Positions 1 through 9,599 of a stretch of DNA of 64,000 nt are shown in pieces. The stretch's first letter is position 1; each line of letters starts with the position of its first letter. The translations under genes were made by a program, and so were the position numbers. Source of the DNA: Liolophura sinensis (Eukaryota > Mollusca > Polyplacophora > Chitonida > Chitonidae); assembly GCF_032854445.1 (NCBI RefSeq), contig NC_088295.1, forward strand, positions 49,895,385 to 49,959,384, read 5' to 3'. Under the pieces are notes generated by a model. It was not told the DNA's origin. It did not search any database and saw nothing but the letters and a program-made list of their open reading frames with translations.

Positions 1-1515
1 ACAACAAAGTGTATGAAACTTGACTTTTGCAACTAATGTGTTCGTTTATGAAAGATAGTGGACATGTAACCCTCTGCTGAGGCGCTGTTTCTTTTTTTGT
101 GTGTGTTTCTGTAACGCCGGAGTGGGGATAACTTATGTCTACAGTCTAGGAGCGGGTACATACACGGTGCTGTTGTTGCGTATGCCATCTTGAGTAGCAA
201 ATGAGAAAACCAGCTCCATCTTTGTTTTTCACTCTTCCACAGGTATGTAGAAGCTAATACGTGCCCAACTGGTATATGAACATGTTATCTTTTAAGAGAC
301 ATGGTTTCCTGTGATGGTAGATTACCGTACATGTAAGTAAGTAAGAGGTCGAACGGTGAATTGTCTAGTCATGATGACTGATAACATAAACATGTCACAT
401 AATTCTGTGAACAACAATTAGTTTTTCACTCTTCCACAGTCAGAATCAATGCTCGGGCGTAATATTTACATGTTGTGGTTTGAAAAAAAGAAAATGAAGA
501 CACAACTCGGGGTACAATCAAAGATAATGGCCAGGCAGAGAAAATAATTTGTCACAGAAAACTATCCATAGACTGGACCCATAGGAGGCAGCATTATTTC
601 CTGGTTTTCCCACTGTGACATTATGACCTTCACCCCTCAGGAGCTGATCCCCTTGAGGTGTCCTGTGACAACCAGCCCAGAGCAGAAAAAAACAGCAAAA
701 CTTACAAAAACACTCTGCACAACCTTTATATATGGGTGCAAGTTTTGATTTTCTGTCTGAAATTTATCTCATTTGTCACGGGATGCAACACTTAGGCCTA
801 CACATGGAAATACAATAGGTTACAAATCACTGCACTTGATTTATACAGAACTTACATCAATGATGTCATTGATCTGATTTATTTATTTGTTCTCTCATGC
901 TGCATTTTGTTTTCCAACTGATTGAACAGATGTCCACTTGCAGCACAGTTTTCCTTTCTTTAATGAAAGAACTCTTTAAAATTGGAGATAAATAAAACGT
1001 AAGACTGAAAGTGAGATGACTGTTGCAAGGTGAAAGCTCAATTGAAATGATGGATTCGCTTGAATGAAGTGATTGTATCTCCAAGGTAAAATAAAATACA
1101 TTTAGCTACAACTGTAGTGTCCATTGGCATATTTCAACAGCTTTATTTTTAAGATTCCCAATTTGTAGATTCCCAATTTGTAGCCTCCATCTCTGTAAGG
1201 CAATGCTCAGCACATGTAGGAAGGGGCTGTAATCTATGACCAGGCTGTCATAGTTAATATCACTTTTGTGATGAATTCCATAAAGAAGGGTTCAAAGTAA
1301 TTTGAATGCTTTGAATGTGCATGGCATATTGCTTTATTACACATAATATGCAGACTTGTTATACCGCGGTGGTGTTGGTACCTAACCTGGCGTTATAACG
1401 AGATACCACCGTATATCTATACTGAGCTTCCTTGCTTTCAATCTTTTCCTTCATGATGATACATCAGTTTTTTCCTGTAGTGAACAATAAATACATTCAC
1501 AGGAAAATTTTTTAC
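1..1515. other. Non-coding or unresolved stretch left of the CBM20-like exon
   Basis: Probably intronic sequence of the RNF213-like gene, whose next exons should lie here or beyond the left edge. One weak exon candidate on the minus strand starts after an acceptor at 1193-1195. It reads in the expected phase (2) and contains a 15-bp in-frame duplication encoding YKLGI twice, but it meets a stop before a convincing donor. I see no other supported gene. Confidence 0.4.
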
Positions 1516-1689
1516 CTCTCAGGTTCTAAAATATTCCTATCCTTTGGTGGATGCCATCCTCCAAGCCTATCCAATCCAAAACGGACTGCAACTGTCTCAC
1601 AGGAAGGGTCAAAATTCATCCGTGGTGAAAGAAGGACATGGAAATGAACTTGTACAGTATTTTTAGTCTGCTCTTTCATGCTTTCTTTA
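1516..1689 (-). CDS. RNF213-like: CBM20-like exon of an RNF213-like E3 ligase gene
   Basis: This 174-nt exon lies between an acceptor with a pyrimidine tract (CTCTTTTTCAG) and a GAGAG|GTAAAA donor. Only one phase is open through its first part; the other two stop within 15 bases. It enters and leaves in phase 2. The peptide contains VHFHVLLSPRMNFDP, then VAVRFG and LGGW, the pattern that opens the CBM20 (starch-binding type) module of RNF213: a beta strand with two hydrophobic-aromatic repeats, an F-x-P turn, then a V-x-R-x-G strand. In vertebrate RNF213 this module follows a zinc ribbon, a long disordered linker and a lysine-rich stretch, which is the order of the exons to the right here. 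RNF213 is a very large cytosolic AAA and RING-type ubiquitin ligase associated with lipid droplets and with coating of intracellular pathogens. The family assignment is from recalled similarity, not from a search. Confidence 0.62.
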
Positions 1690-4464
1690 CTGAAAAAGAG
1701 AGAGAAGACATTACTTTTTTATGTCAACATACATACTATCTCATTGGCTAATTTAATAGGAATTATTTTTATTTGATGTATTTATCTAATTGTTGTTTAT
1801 TATCTTCAATGCCACACTTGAGAATTTTTCACTTCATTCATGGCAGTCAGTTTCTTGGATGGAAGGAAGTGGAGTGAGTAGAGTAAACAACTGTCTTTTA
1901 GCAAGTTACATACATGTATGAACTTTCCCACATGGGTGACATACAGATATGCATGCCCTATTGGTGAAAGGCTGGAGCTTTTAAACAAAAAATGCAAATG
2001 TCATGGATCTCGCCTCTATACGGCTCCAAATCAACTTCTGAAATACTTGGCCCAGTAAAGTACCTCAATATAAATGAGAAAAAACCTCATATTTGCTATT
2101 AAAGTATAAGGTGAGGCGATAACATTGTAAAGATTGATCTGGGTGTCATGAAAATCAAGAAAGCACAAGTTTATGCCATGGGAAAGATGAATAAGTTGTG
2201 TGGGTCAAATGACCTCTGCATATCTTGAAAGCCAAAGAAACTCTAAAATGAAGTAGTTATCAGATGAATGACCATTAACCACTGACCAGGAAAAAGTTCG
2301 ATTTTTTAAGTAATTTTTTTAACTGCATAAAATGGTTTTAAAATAGGAGATCTTGTGACAGCCTGTATTGACCCAAAGGGTATGTGTGACGTCACAGATT
2401 GTTTCAAAATCCACTCAGGGAAAGCTTTCATAGGTCTGTACAGTATGTATGCACATTTTGAGTGATAAAATCTACCTGTCTAAGTGGCCAAAACTAGATG
2501 TGACATCACTGGTCTCAGTGTAGCCAGAAATGGCCACAGTAGAATCTATAGTTTCAAATGCATAAATTTTTGGTGTTAAAAAATTTTAAAAGCATAAATC
2601 CAAATTATTTTTACAGACAGTGTTTAACTGTGTTTCACCTGAAATATACTTCATGCTAGTGTTTCTTTGCATTTAAATATCTAAAGTGATATATGGATGC
2701 GAACTGTATGCCCAGGTTAACATCAGATGAATATTTCAGGTTGCACAGACAATACTATGTCTACACAGAATGACTGAAAGAAAGGCAGTGATTGCAACAG
2801 TTTGGAGGAGTTTACTGAATGGACAGATCGACAGATGCCTGTCATTCTTACACTCTCCTATCTTTTTGAAAGGGGGACAATCATGACAATAAATTCAGTA
2901 GTCACCTTTTTGTAGAGCTTTGTTGCCCGTAATTGTTTGCACCTCGTTCAGCACTGTGTGTCTGGGAATACAAGATGAATGATCACATGTTCAAAACCTT
3001 AGCATAAATGGCACATGTACATACTCCATCGGTCCTAAATTTCCATGAAATACATTGTAAAGTCACACACAAAGAAATGTCCCTCTTCTTTTGATTTTAA
3101 GGCAACTGTAGATAAAATTGTGCTTTTAATCATATTGATTAATGTGTGTATTTTCATTGGCAAAAACTGAACTCGCTGAGCTTTTTTTTATGTAATAATT
3201 CACAGCATTTCACTATACAAATTCCTCCCTCTCATCCCAGCATCTTAGACAGATGTGCAGGATGATGAGAAGGATTCTTTGAGTATAACAAGACCTTTCG
3301 ACCTTGAGGGGTCACACAGCATATTCTATCATGCCATCAGAGCACGTGATTTTTAAAGGCCTAAAAAGTAGGCTGTCTTAGGCTATATATAACATCGTCT
3401 CGCTCCGCCCTCAGTGTTTTCCTCAGAGCATCGTCTGTAGGGATTAATGATGTATGGGTGGGTGTGACCCTTCAAGGCTGAAATGCCTTGTTATGCTCAA
3501 ACAATCCCTATCATCCTGCACATCTCTCCAAGATGCTGGGATGAGAGGGGGGAATTCTTTTTCGCATGGCCTTGGCCTTTCGGTGTCACACTGCCTCGAT
3601 CTTTCATTGCACTGTCCTGTGAATGTTTCCTCAGGCCCATGAATGGCATCATAAACTATCCATCTTGACATAATGTTAAGCACGACTGTGTGCAATGAAT
3701 GCGTGATAGAAAAAGACACTGATGAAGGAGATTTTTGAGGTCTTTAAAAATCATGTGTGCTCTGACCGCATGATAGAATATGCAGTGTGACCCCAGAAGG
3801 CCAAGGCCATGTGAAAAAGAATTGTTGTTCTCCCCTACATTACTAGAAAAGGTCCAAAGCTATATAGATAAACATAGGCACTACATATACATATATTTTC
3901 CACCAATGGTGGGAAATATTTGAAAATGACTTCACTGATGAGCATACATGGAATGCCGGACTAGCTTCGCGCTCTTAATTCTGGCTCTGCCGCCAACAAA
4001 GTTGTTTTAACAGTTATCATCAGTGACAGCAGGCTACTTAATTAATGGACTGGCTGCTGGGACCTTACGAAAACCGTAATTCCGAAGTTGAACTTGATGA
4101 AATGTACATTGTAGATTAATAAGTTACCTCTGGGACAATCAACTGCTTCCTGAAATTTTACGCAATGTCCTAAAGGGAGGAATGGGAGAACACCATGACT
4201 ATGCAAGCATCAGTCCAAGCATTAAAAAAGTGAACGGTCATCCAGGGCTAGGTATACTTATTGAAATCATTATATGCTTCAGGCACTGCTACTGTAGCCT
4301 TACAAAAACAATAATCAGTCACTACTTATGACAGAGCAGTTGTTCCCATTTGTCAGTCTGAAGACACACCTCCAATTCGACCAATGAAAATTTGTATTAT
4401 TTGGATAGGGTTCTTATCTTGTGCAGAGGGTTCACTGGCCAACACTGATTATGTCCCTTTTTAC
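1690..4464. other. Intronic stretch with a complex foldback repeat
   Basis: Probable intron sequence of the RNF213-like gene. At least one exon is missing between 4857 and 1689: the exon on the right ends in phase 0 and the one on the left begins in phase 2, so an exon or exons totalling 2 modulo 3 must lie here. I could not locate it. The only clear structure is the foldback at 3212-3830. Confidence 0.45.
3212..3830. repeat. Foldback element with two sets of inverted arms
   Basis: The stretch 3221-3315 is inverted at about 3462-3555 (about 95 bp, including the block around CATCCTGCACATCT). A second pair, about 3312-3372 against 3735-3795, shares the block ATCATG..GTGCTCTGA. A third related block (GGCCAAGGCCATG) occurs at about 3795-3815 and inverted at about 3565-3585. 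No protein is encoded. This looks like a non-autonomous DNA element of the foldback or MITE type, possibly two copies nested or rearranged. Confidence 0.6.
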
Positions 4465-4500
4465 CTTTATCAGAAAAGCTTCATGTATAGGGTTGTTTAT
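4465..4500 (-). CDS. Candidate 36-nt microexon of the RNF213-like gene
   Basis: On the minus strand an acceptor preceded by CTCATCTCTCTCC and ending ACAG opens a 36-nt segment that closes at a GATAAAG|GTAAAA donor. It is a whole number of codons (12) and reads without a stop in the phase 0 left by the exon on its right (4857-6286). It lies about 360 bp downstream of that exon. The peptide INNPIHEAFLIK is not recognised. The case rests only on the two splice sites and the phase; a further exon would still be needed before the CBM20-like exon. Confidence 0.3.
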
Positions 4501-4856
4501 CTGTCATGGAGAGAGATGAGGTAGAGTAACTTGCAGAAATGTGACAAAACCACTGCATTTTGCTAAATGTTTTGGCTTGAAGCTGGAGCAGAAAGCCAAA
4601 TTAGTCCAAGGCTGATTAGCTGTGGTGAGAGCCACGTTTATCACCGAATGAGCTGAGCCCCAACACCCCACCCCCAATCCCAGAAGGGGCTGTGTCTTAA
4701 AATCAGACCAGACATTTAATATATCACACTTTAAACCATTTGATTCAAGACAAAACAAATCCTCTAATGCAATACATGTGCTATGCAGTTTCCTTAATAT
4801 CGAAATGTTAAAATTTCCATGCTAAATGATGACATACCAGTATGCTTAAAACCTAC

Positions 4857-6286
4857 CTTAACATTTCCATCTTTTTCTTCAGGTTTTCCGTCATTAGAGG
4901 TTTTGGTAGCAGTGGCCTCCTTACTTTTAATTGCCTTACGGTTCCGTTTCTTTTCTTCCTTTGCCTTCCTTGTTTGTTGTCGTTTTGCCTTCCTTAATCT
5001 GTGTTTTTCATCTTTGTTATGCCCTTGCTTGTGTTCTACAATTGCTTCCTCCTCCTCATTGTCGCTGCTATCAGATTCACTGTCTGAGCCTTTCTGAGAA
5101 GTCTTTGTTCCCCCATCTGTCTCCTTTGGAGCTTTCTCTGAATTCTTTCCCCCATCTTCACTCTCCTTTGGAGCTTTCTCTGAATTCTTTCCCTCATCTT
5201 CATTCTTCTCTGAAGCTTTCTCAGAAGTCTTTCCAATGCTTTCAGCATCCTCTGAGCCTTTACCAGAAGTCCTTGTCCCCCTTTCAGTCTTCCTTGAAGC
5301 TTTCTCTGAATCCTTTCTCTCATCTTCGTTCTTCGCTGAACCTTTCTCAGAGGTCTTTCCAATGCTTTCAGCATCCTCTGAGCCTTTACCAGAAGTCCTT
5401 GTCCTCCTTACAATCTCCTTTAAAGCCTTCTCTGAATCCTTTCTCTCATCTTCGTTCTTCGCTGAACCTTTCTCAGAGGTCTTTCCAATGCTTTCAGCAT
5501 CCTCTGAGCCTTTACCAGAAGTCCTTGTCCTCCTTTCAGTCTCCTTTGAAGCCTTCTCTGAATCCTTTCTCTCATCTTCGTTCTTCGCTGAACCTTTCTC
5601 AGAGGTCTTTCCAATGCTTTCAGCATCCTCTGAGCCTTTACCAGAAGTCCTTGTCCCCCTTTCAGTCTCCTTTGAAGCCTTCTCTGAATCCTTTCTCTCA
5701 TCTTCGTTCTTCGCTGAACCTTTCTCAGAGGTCTTTCCAATGCTTTCAGCATCCTCTGAGCTTTTATCAGAAGTCCTTGTCCCCCCTTCACTCTCCCTTG
5801 AAGCTTTCTCTGAATCCTTTCTCTCATCTTCGTTCTTCGCTGAACCTTTCTCAGAGGTCTTTCCAATGCTTTCAGCATCCTCTGAGCCTTTACCAGAAGT
5901 CTTTGTCCCCCTTTCAGTCTTTGAAGCTTTCTCCGAATCCTTTCTCTCATCTTTGTTCTTCGCTGAACCTTTCTCAGAAGTCTGCCCAACACTTTCAGCA
6001 TCCTCTGAGCCTTTTTGAGAGGTCACTCCCAAAACTGTGGCATCTTCTGAAACTTTTTCTGCTTTTCCAACATTTTTAGCATTATCTGGTACCTGAACTG
6101 TTCCGGGTTCTAGTTTGGACAGAAGCAGTCGATCATGAATCTCATCAATTTCACGCAGCTTGTCCACAGACTGGAGGGCAATGGGACTGCTGCTGTTGAC
6201 ATTATCACTGCCACTTCTACTTTCTTCATTCGGCAAGTTATTTGTTTGGATAATCACATTTATGGCATCTTCTTTCCGTGAAACTA
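4857..6286 (-). CDS. RNF213-like: Repeat-rich linker exon of the RNF213-like gene (42-residue repeats)
   Basis: This large exon begins after an acceptor at 6287-6288 (TTATTATAG) and ends AAG|GTAGGT at 4857. It enters in phase 1, which matches the exit of the 7126-7818 exon, and leaves in phase 0 after 476 codons. The N-terminal 95 residues are unique and acidic. Then come about seven tandem copies of a 42-residue unit rich in K, E, S and G (each unit includes SEDAESIGKTSEKGS and NEDERKDSEK). A shorter degenerate repeat and an acidic SDSESDSSDNEEEE stretch follow. The exon closes with a strongly basic segment at about 4925-5005. It is predicted to be disordered. Vertebrate RNF213 also has a long low-complexity linker with a lysine run between its zinc ribbon and CBM20 domain. 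The repeats themselves are not expected to be conserved between animals. Confidence 0.7.
5120..6040 (-). repeat. 126-bp coding minisatellite
   Basis: The 126-bp unit equals 42 codons. Anchors such as GCATCCTCTGAGC recur at 5245, 5371 and 5497, exactly 126 bp apart. About seven copies are nearly identical in nucleotide sequence, including third positions, so the array has expanded or been homogenised recently. Because the unit is a multiple of three, long open frames also appear on the opposite strand; these are shadows. Confidence 0.85.
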
Positions 6287-6299
6287 TAATAAAAGAGAT

Positions 6300-6541
6300 A
6301 TATTTATTTAACTTATATGACTGATGTTTTACACAGTACTCATGGATATTTCACTTATATGATGAGAAGCAGCATTAAGGTGGGAGGAAACCAGATAGAG
6401 CCCAGGAGAAAACCATGACCATTAGCAGGTTTCTGGCAGACCTTCCCACTTATGACTGGAAAGGAAACCAGGACTTGAACTCACAGTGACCGCACTGGTA
6501 AGAGGCTCCTGAGTCATTGTGCTGTCCTAGCACGCTGACTT
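6300..6541 (-). mobile_element. tRNA-derived SINE, family 1, near full length
   Basis: Reverse orientation: the TTTATTTAAC tail comes first, then the core (AAGGTGGGAGGAAACCAG), then the tRNA-like head with the B-box region (GACTTGAACTCACAG) and A-box remnants. It matches the other family 1 copies in this window along most of its length. Confidence 0.75.
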
Positions 6542-6721
6542 TGTTATGGAGACATTGATAGTCACATAAAAATGAAATGAACTTAAACCTACATGTAATT
6601 TACATGTTTGCGCAAACTCCATGACATGGTGAAAATTATATTCTCATATGGGGCTATATGGCAATACTATCAGCATCTTGAAGTTTCCCATTTTCACTTG
6701 ATGCCAATATTTGATTTTGTT

Positions 6722-6842
6722 TTATTTGAATGGTGTTTTTACATCGTACTCAAGAATATTTCATTTATATTACGGCGACAGCGCATTATAGTGGAAGGAA
6801 ACCGGGAAGGGCCAGGGGGGTTGCTAGAAGACCTTCCCGCTG
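6722..6842 (-). mobile_element. SINE family 1, tail and core fragment
   Basis: It carries the conserved segment around ACTCAAGAATATTTCA and GGAAGGAAACCGGGA, then the core up to CTAGAAGACCTTCCC. The tRNA head is missing. Confidence 0.7.
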
Positions 6843-6882
6843 AAGCTAATATATGTCCAATATATGTCAAATATATTTCTAC

Positions 6883-6885
<3 letters not shown>

Positions 6886-6926
<41 letters not shown>
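6886..6926. repeat. TA microsatellite
   Basis: About 20 uninterrupted TA dinucleotides directly after the SINE fragment. Confidence 0.95.
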
Positions 6927-6928
<2 letters not shown>

Positions 6929-7125
6929 TAATTGTATACATGTATGTTACACTACCACCAAAGCCTTCAAATTGTCCTAAAATATATTTACACACAGCTT
7001 CCAAACACTTTCATTGTAGTTTGGGTACATGTATCCTGTATTCACAAATTCACATTTGGACCTTAAATTGACTTTTTTTTGCATGTTCAGGTTCTCAAGC
7101 TGTTAGACTGATGCCCAATACTTAC

Positions 7126-7818
7126 ATGTACCATCACTCTTAAGCTGTTGTTTCTCTCCTTCAGCTTTGTGGTCGCCACAACCATGGTGAAGGCCAGAGC
7201 TTTCTGACAACAGAACCAGTTTTTTCACTGATGTGTAAACGGACGTCTCTTCTGATTGATGACCCTTCTTTGTTTTCTCTTCTCTTATCTCTGTCATACA
7301 CTGTTCACCAGTGGTGTAGCTGGCACCATCTGTATCACTATGTGCATGGTTACCAGAAACATGTTTAGGAGAACCTCTTTCAGCTGGTAAATAGCCAGCA
7401 ACACTTGTGTCACAAGGTGCAGGATTGGCAACATTTGTGTCACTTGGCACAGGATTGGAAACATTTGTCTCATCAGCTACAGAAATGACAACATTTGTGT
7501 CACCAGCTACAGGATTGACAACATCTGTGTCACCAGCTACAGGACTGACAACATTTGTGTCACCAGATACAGTACTGACAAGATTTGTGTCACCAGCTAC
7601 AGGATTGACAACATCTGTGTCACCAGCTACAGGGCTGACAACATTTGTGTCACCAGATACAGGACTGACAACATTTGTGTCACCAGCTACAGGACTGGCA
7701 ACTGGCACATTGGTTGTAGAGTCAGTTTCTCCTTGTATGCCAGCAGCATCTTCATCAGCAACACTTGGTCCACTGTCTTTTTCCTTCACTATCAAATCTT
7801 TGGTTTCAGTTCTGATAT
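7126..7818 (-). CDS. RNF213-like: Second coding exon of the RNF213-like gene (decapeptide repeats)
   Basis: The exon starts after a TAATTTCAG acceptor at 7819-7820 and ends ACAT|GTAAGT at 7126. It is 693 nt, entering and leaving in phase 1, and both junctions agree with the neighbouring exons. The first residues continue from the zinc-ribbon exon (DIRTETKD). The middle holds about ten copies of a 10-residue unit of the form SPVAGDTNVV, in which PV-GDT-V is the constant core. The C-terminal 75 residues are hydrophilic and not repetitive. There is no recognisable folded domain, so the encoded region is probably part of the disordered linker between the zinc ribbons and the CBM20-like domain. 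Confidence 0.7.
7400..7705 (-). repeat. 30-bp coding minisatellite
   Basis: About ten copies of a 30-bp unit (plus-strand form close to ACAACATTTGTGTCACCAGC followed by TACAGGACTG). The unit encodes ten residues, so copy-number change keeps the frame. Units differ at one to four positions and are more diverged at the right-hand (7700) and left-hand (7400) ends. Confidence 0.85.
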
Positions 7819-9252
7819 CTGAAATTATATGTACATACACTGTAATATATGATGTATAAATGTACCATCAGCACACTACATTTGGATGAACATATAGCAT
7901 TTTCAGCCCTAAATGGATTTCACTCCTTCAAATTATTAAGTACATACTTGATGCACGACATGTGAACTTGCACTTGCCCATTAATTGCATAGTATGCAGC
8001 CTAAAAGAATAATTGTTCAATGCCCACAGTGCAGGAAAGGACAGTTTCTCAAGTGAAACTTGAGCTTTATGCATTAAATCAAGCTCTCAGACACTTTTTT
8101 TTTTCTAGTAACAGGGAAACCATAGCTGTGACGGACATGAAATGGTAGAAGATCCTTAAGGTTGTACTTATCAGACTCATTCACACACTCATTATTTTAC
8201 TGAGTTATGTTATTAGTTTCATTTTCCAGACTTACTGTATTACACTTCCCAGATACCAAGAGTCAAATGCAAGCAAAAGAGTTATATCCACAAAGTGCAC
8301 ATACCTGTACAAAGCAGGTGCACAGAAAATGATTGACATAAATTTATTACCACACAAAACTCATGGATTTACTAATAGGATCCATTTGATTGTTTTTTAT
8401 CATCATGTTCTCTTATACAATGACAGTCAGTTTTATAGGTGGTGGAAACCAAAGCAGCAAGTCTGAAACCTTGCTGTGAACCTGAATGACCCTTTGTTGG
8501 ATCATTTTAACAAAAATCAGTTAAAATTACTCAAACATGAAGCTTTACTGACTAAAACCCCTCAGTTCATATCACAGTATTGTGATATTTGGTGACAGTC
8601 AGACACATAAACGTGATTATCACAATGTCTCCCCCATTGCTTCGATATTTGGTAATCACTGTATAGTGGAGTCATATGTCCTTATACCTGCAGTAGTGGC
8701 AGAGGTCTGCTGCCTTGGAAGGGCTTTTATTATACTGCATGTCTCCTATGAAAGTACAAACCTGCACAAATATGCACGCAACAATCTTGGCAGCTTCATC
8801 TATATTCCTCAGCAGCCTGCCATCTCAAAGATCATCGACTCAGGTTAAACATGACACAAAATGTTAATGGTGACCATGCCCCATGTATACACACCGTCAC
8901 ATGACATCCACACATTGTAGTATTTGGTCCATCTAAATTCCGTAAAACTTAGAGACTTTTGACCGCACAGATGGGCCAGTTTCTGCCAGACAGCTCATAC
9001 ATCTATATGTATCTGTCTCTGTGAAATACTGCAGACTGCTACATTTCAAAATAAAGTATATGCTTAAATGACAGATAAACTACTTGAAAGGTAACTCTCC
9101 ACAAACAGAAGGCAGCATTGTTTTAACTCGCCATAACCACCATTACAGGTTGGTTTTATCTTAACATGCAGCGACGATCACCGAGGCCGGAAAGCAAGTT
9201 TTTATTAGCTTTGAGGATAATACATGTACATAATACAAAATCATCTACTAAC
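7819..9252. other. Intron of the RNF213-like gene
   Basis: Bounded by the CAG|GTTAGT donor at 9251-9252 and the acceptor at 7819-7820; both sides are phase 1. I see no gene, SINE or clear repeat inside. The plus-strand open frame at 8582-8848 has no coding features. Confidence 0.7.
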
Positions 9253-9599
9253 CTGACTGGTTACCACATTCTGGGCAGAACTTTGTCCCATGGGACAGCT
9301 CTGTGTTGCAAGTCTTGCCATCAGAACCAATGCTGGTACAAAAATCGGCGGACTGTATCCTCAAACAGCGTTCTTGGTAATTTGAATCCACAACTCGGAC
9401 AGAACTTGCATTTTTCGTCCACTTCCCAGTCACAGGGTATTCCGTCAATCATATTAGGACATTTCGGCCTGTCCTTTGAGGCTTTGGGTCTCCTGTCCAC
9501 TACCTTTCCACACTCAGGACAAAATTTATCAGATGGTGATAAAGACTTTCCACATGGCTTTCCATCAACCAAGTTTAAACAGGTATCCATCCTATGCAC
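9253..9599 (-). CDS. RNF213-like: Zinc-ribbon exon of the RNF213-like gene, with a frameshift
   Basis: This exon follows a TTTTAG acceptor at 9600-9601 and ends CAG|GTTAGT. The likely start codon is the ATG at 9588-9590 (MDTCLN). It encodes three zinc ribbons of one design: C-x-n-x(2,3)-DGxxC, then about 12 residues, then FCPxCG. Ribbon 1 ends KFCPECGK, ribbon 2 KFCPSCG, ribbon 3 KFCPECG. RNF213 begins with one such ribbon, so three in tandem is an expansion. Ribbon 3 lies in a different frame from ribbons 1 and 2. The switch falls at a run of five T on the coding strand (9340-9344), and one base fewer would restore the frame and the phase-1 exit that matches the next exon. So there is either an indel allele, an assembly error, or a broken gene. 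Confidence 0.68.

Larger units (their letters stand above)
6287..7125. other. Intron of the RNF213-like gene
   Basis: Intron bounded by the donor at 7124-7125 (ACAT|GTAAGT) and the acceptor at 6287-6288, with phase 1 on both sides. It carries two SINE copies and a TA microsatellite, described separately. Confidence 0.75.

Noticed and set aside
866-1084. 72-codon minus-strand frame as a further RNF213-like exon
   Set aside because: An acceptor exists near 1010-1020, but the open phase does not fit the phase-2 exit of the CBM20-like exon without another exon and the peptide has no CBM20 features.
4931-6079. Plus-strand open frames of 382 and 260 codons opposite the 42-residue repeats
   Set aside because: They arise because a 126-bp repeat without stops in one frame keeps other frames open. 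The minus frame has splice sites, matching phases and continuity with neighbouring exons.
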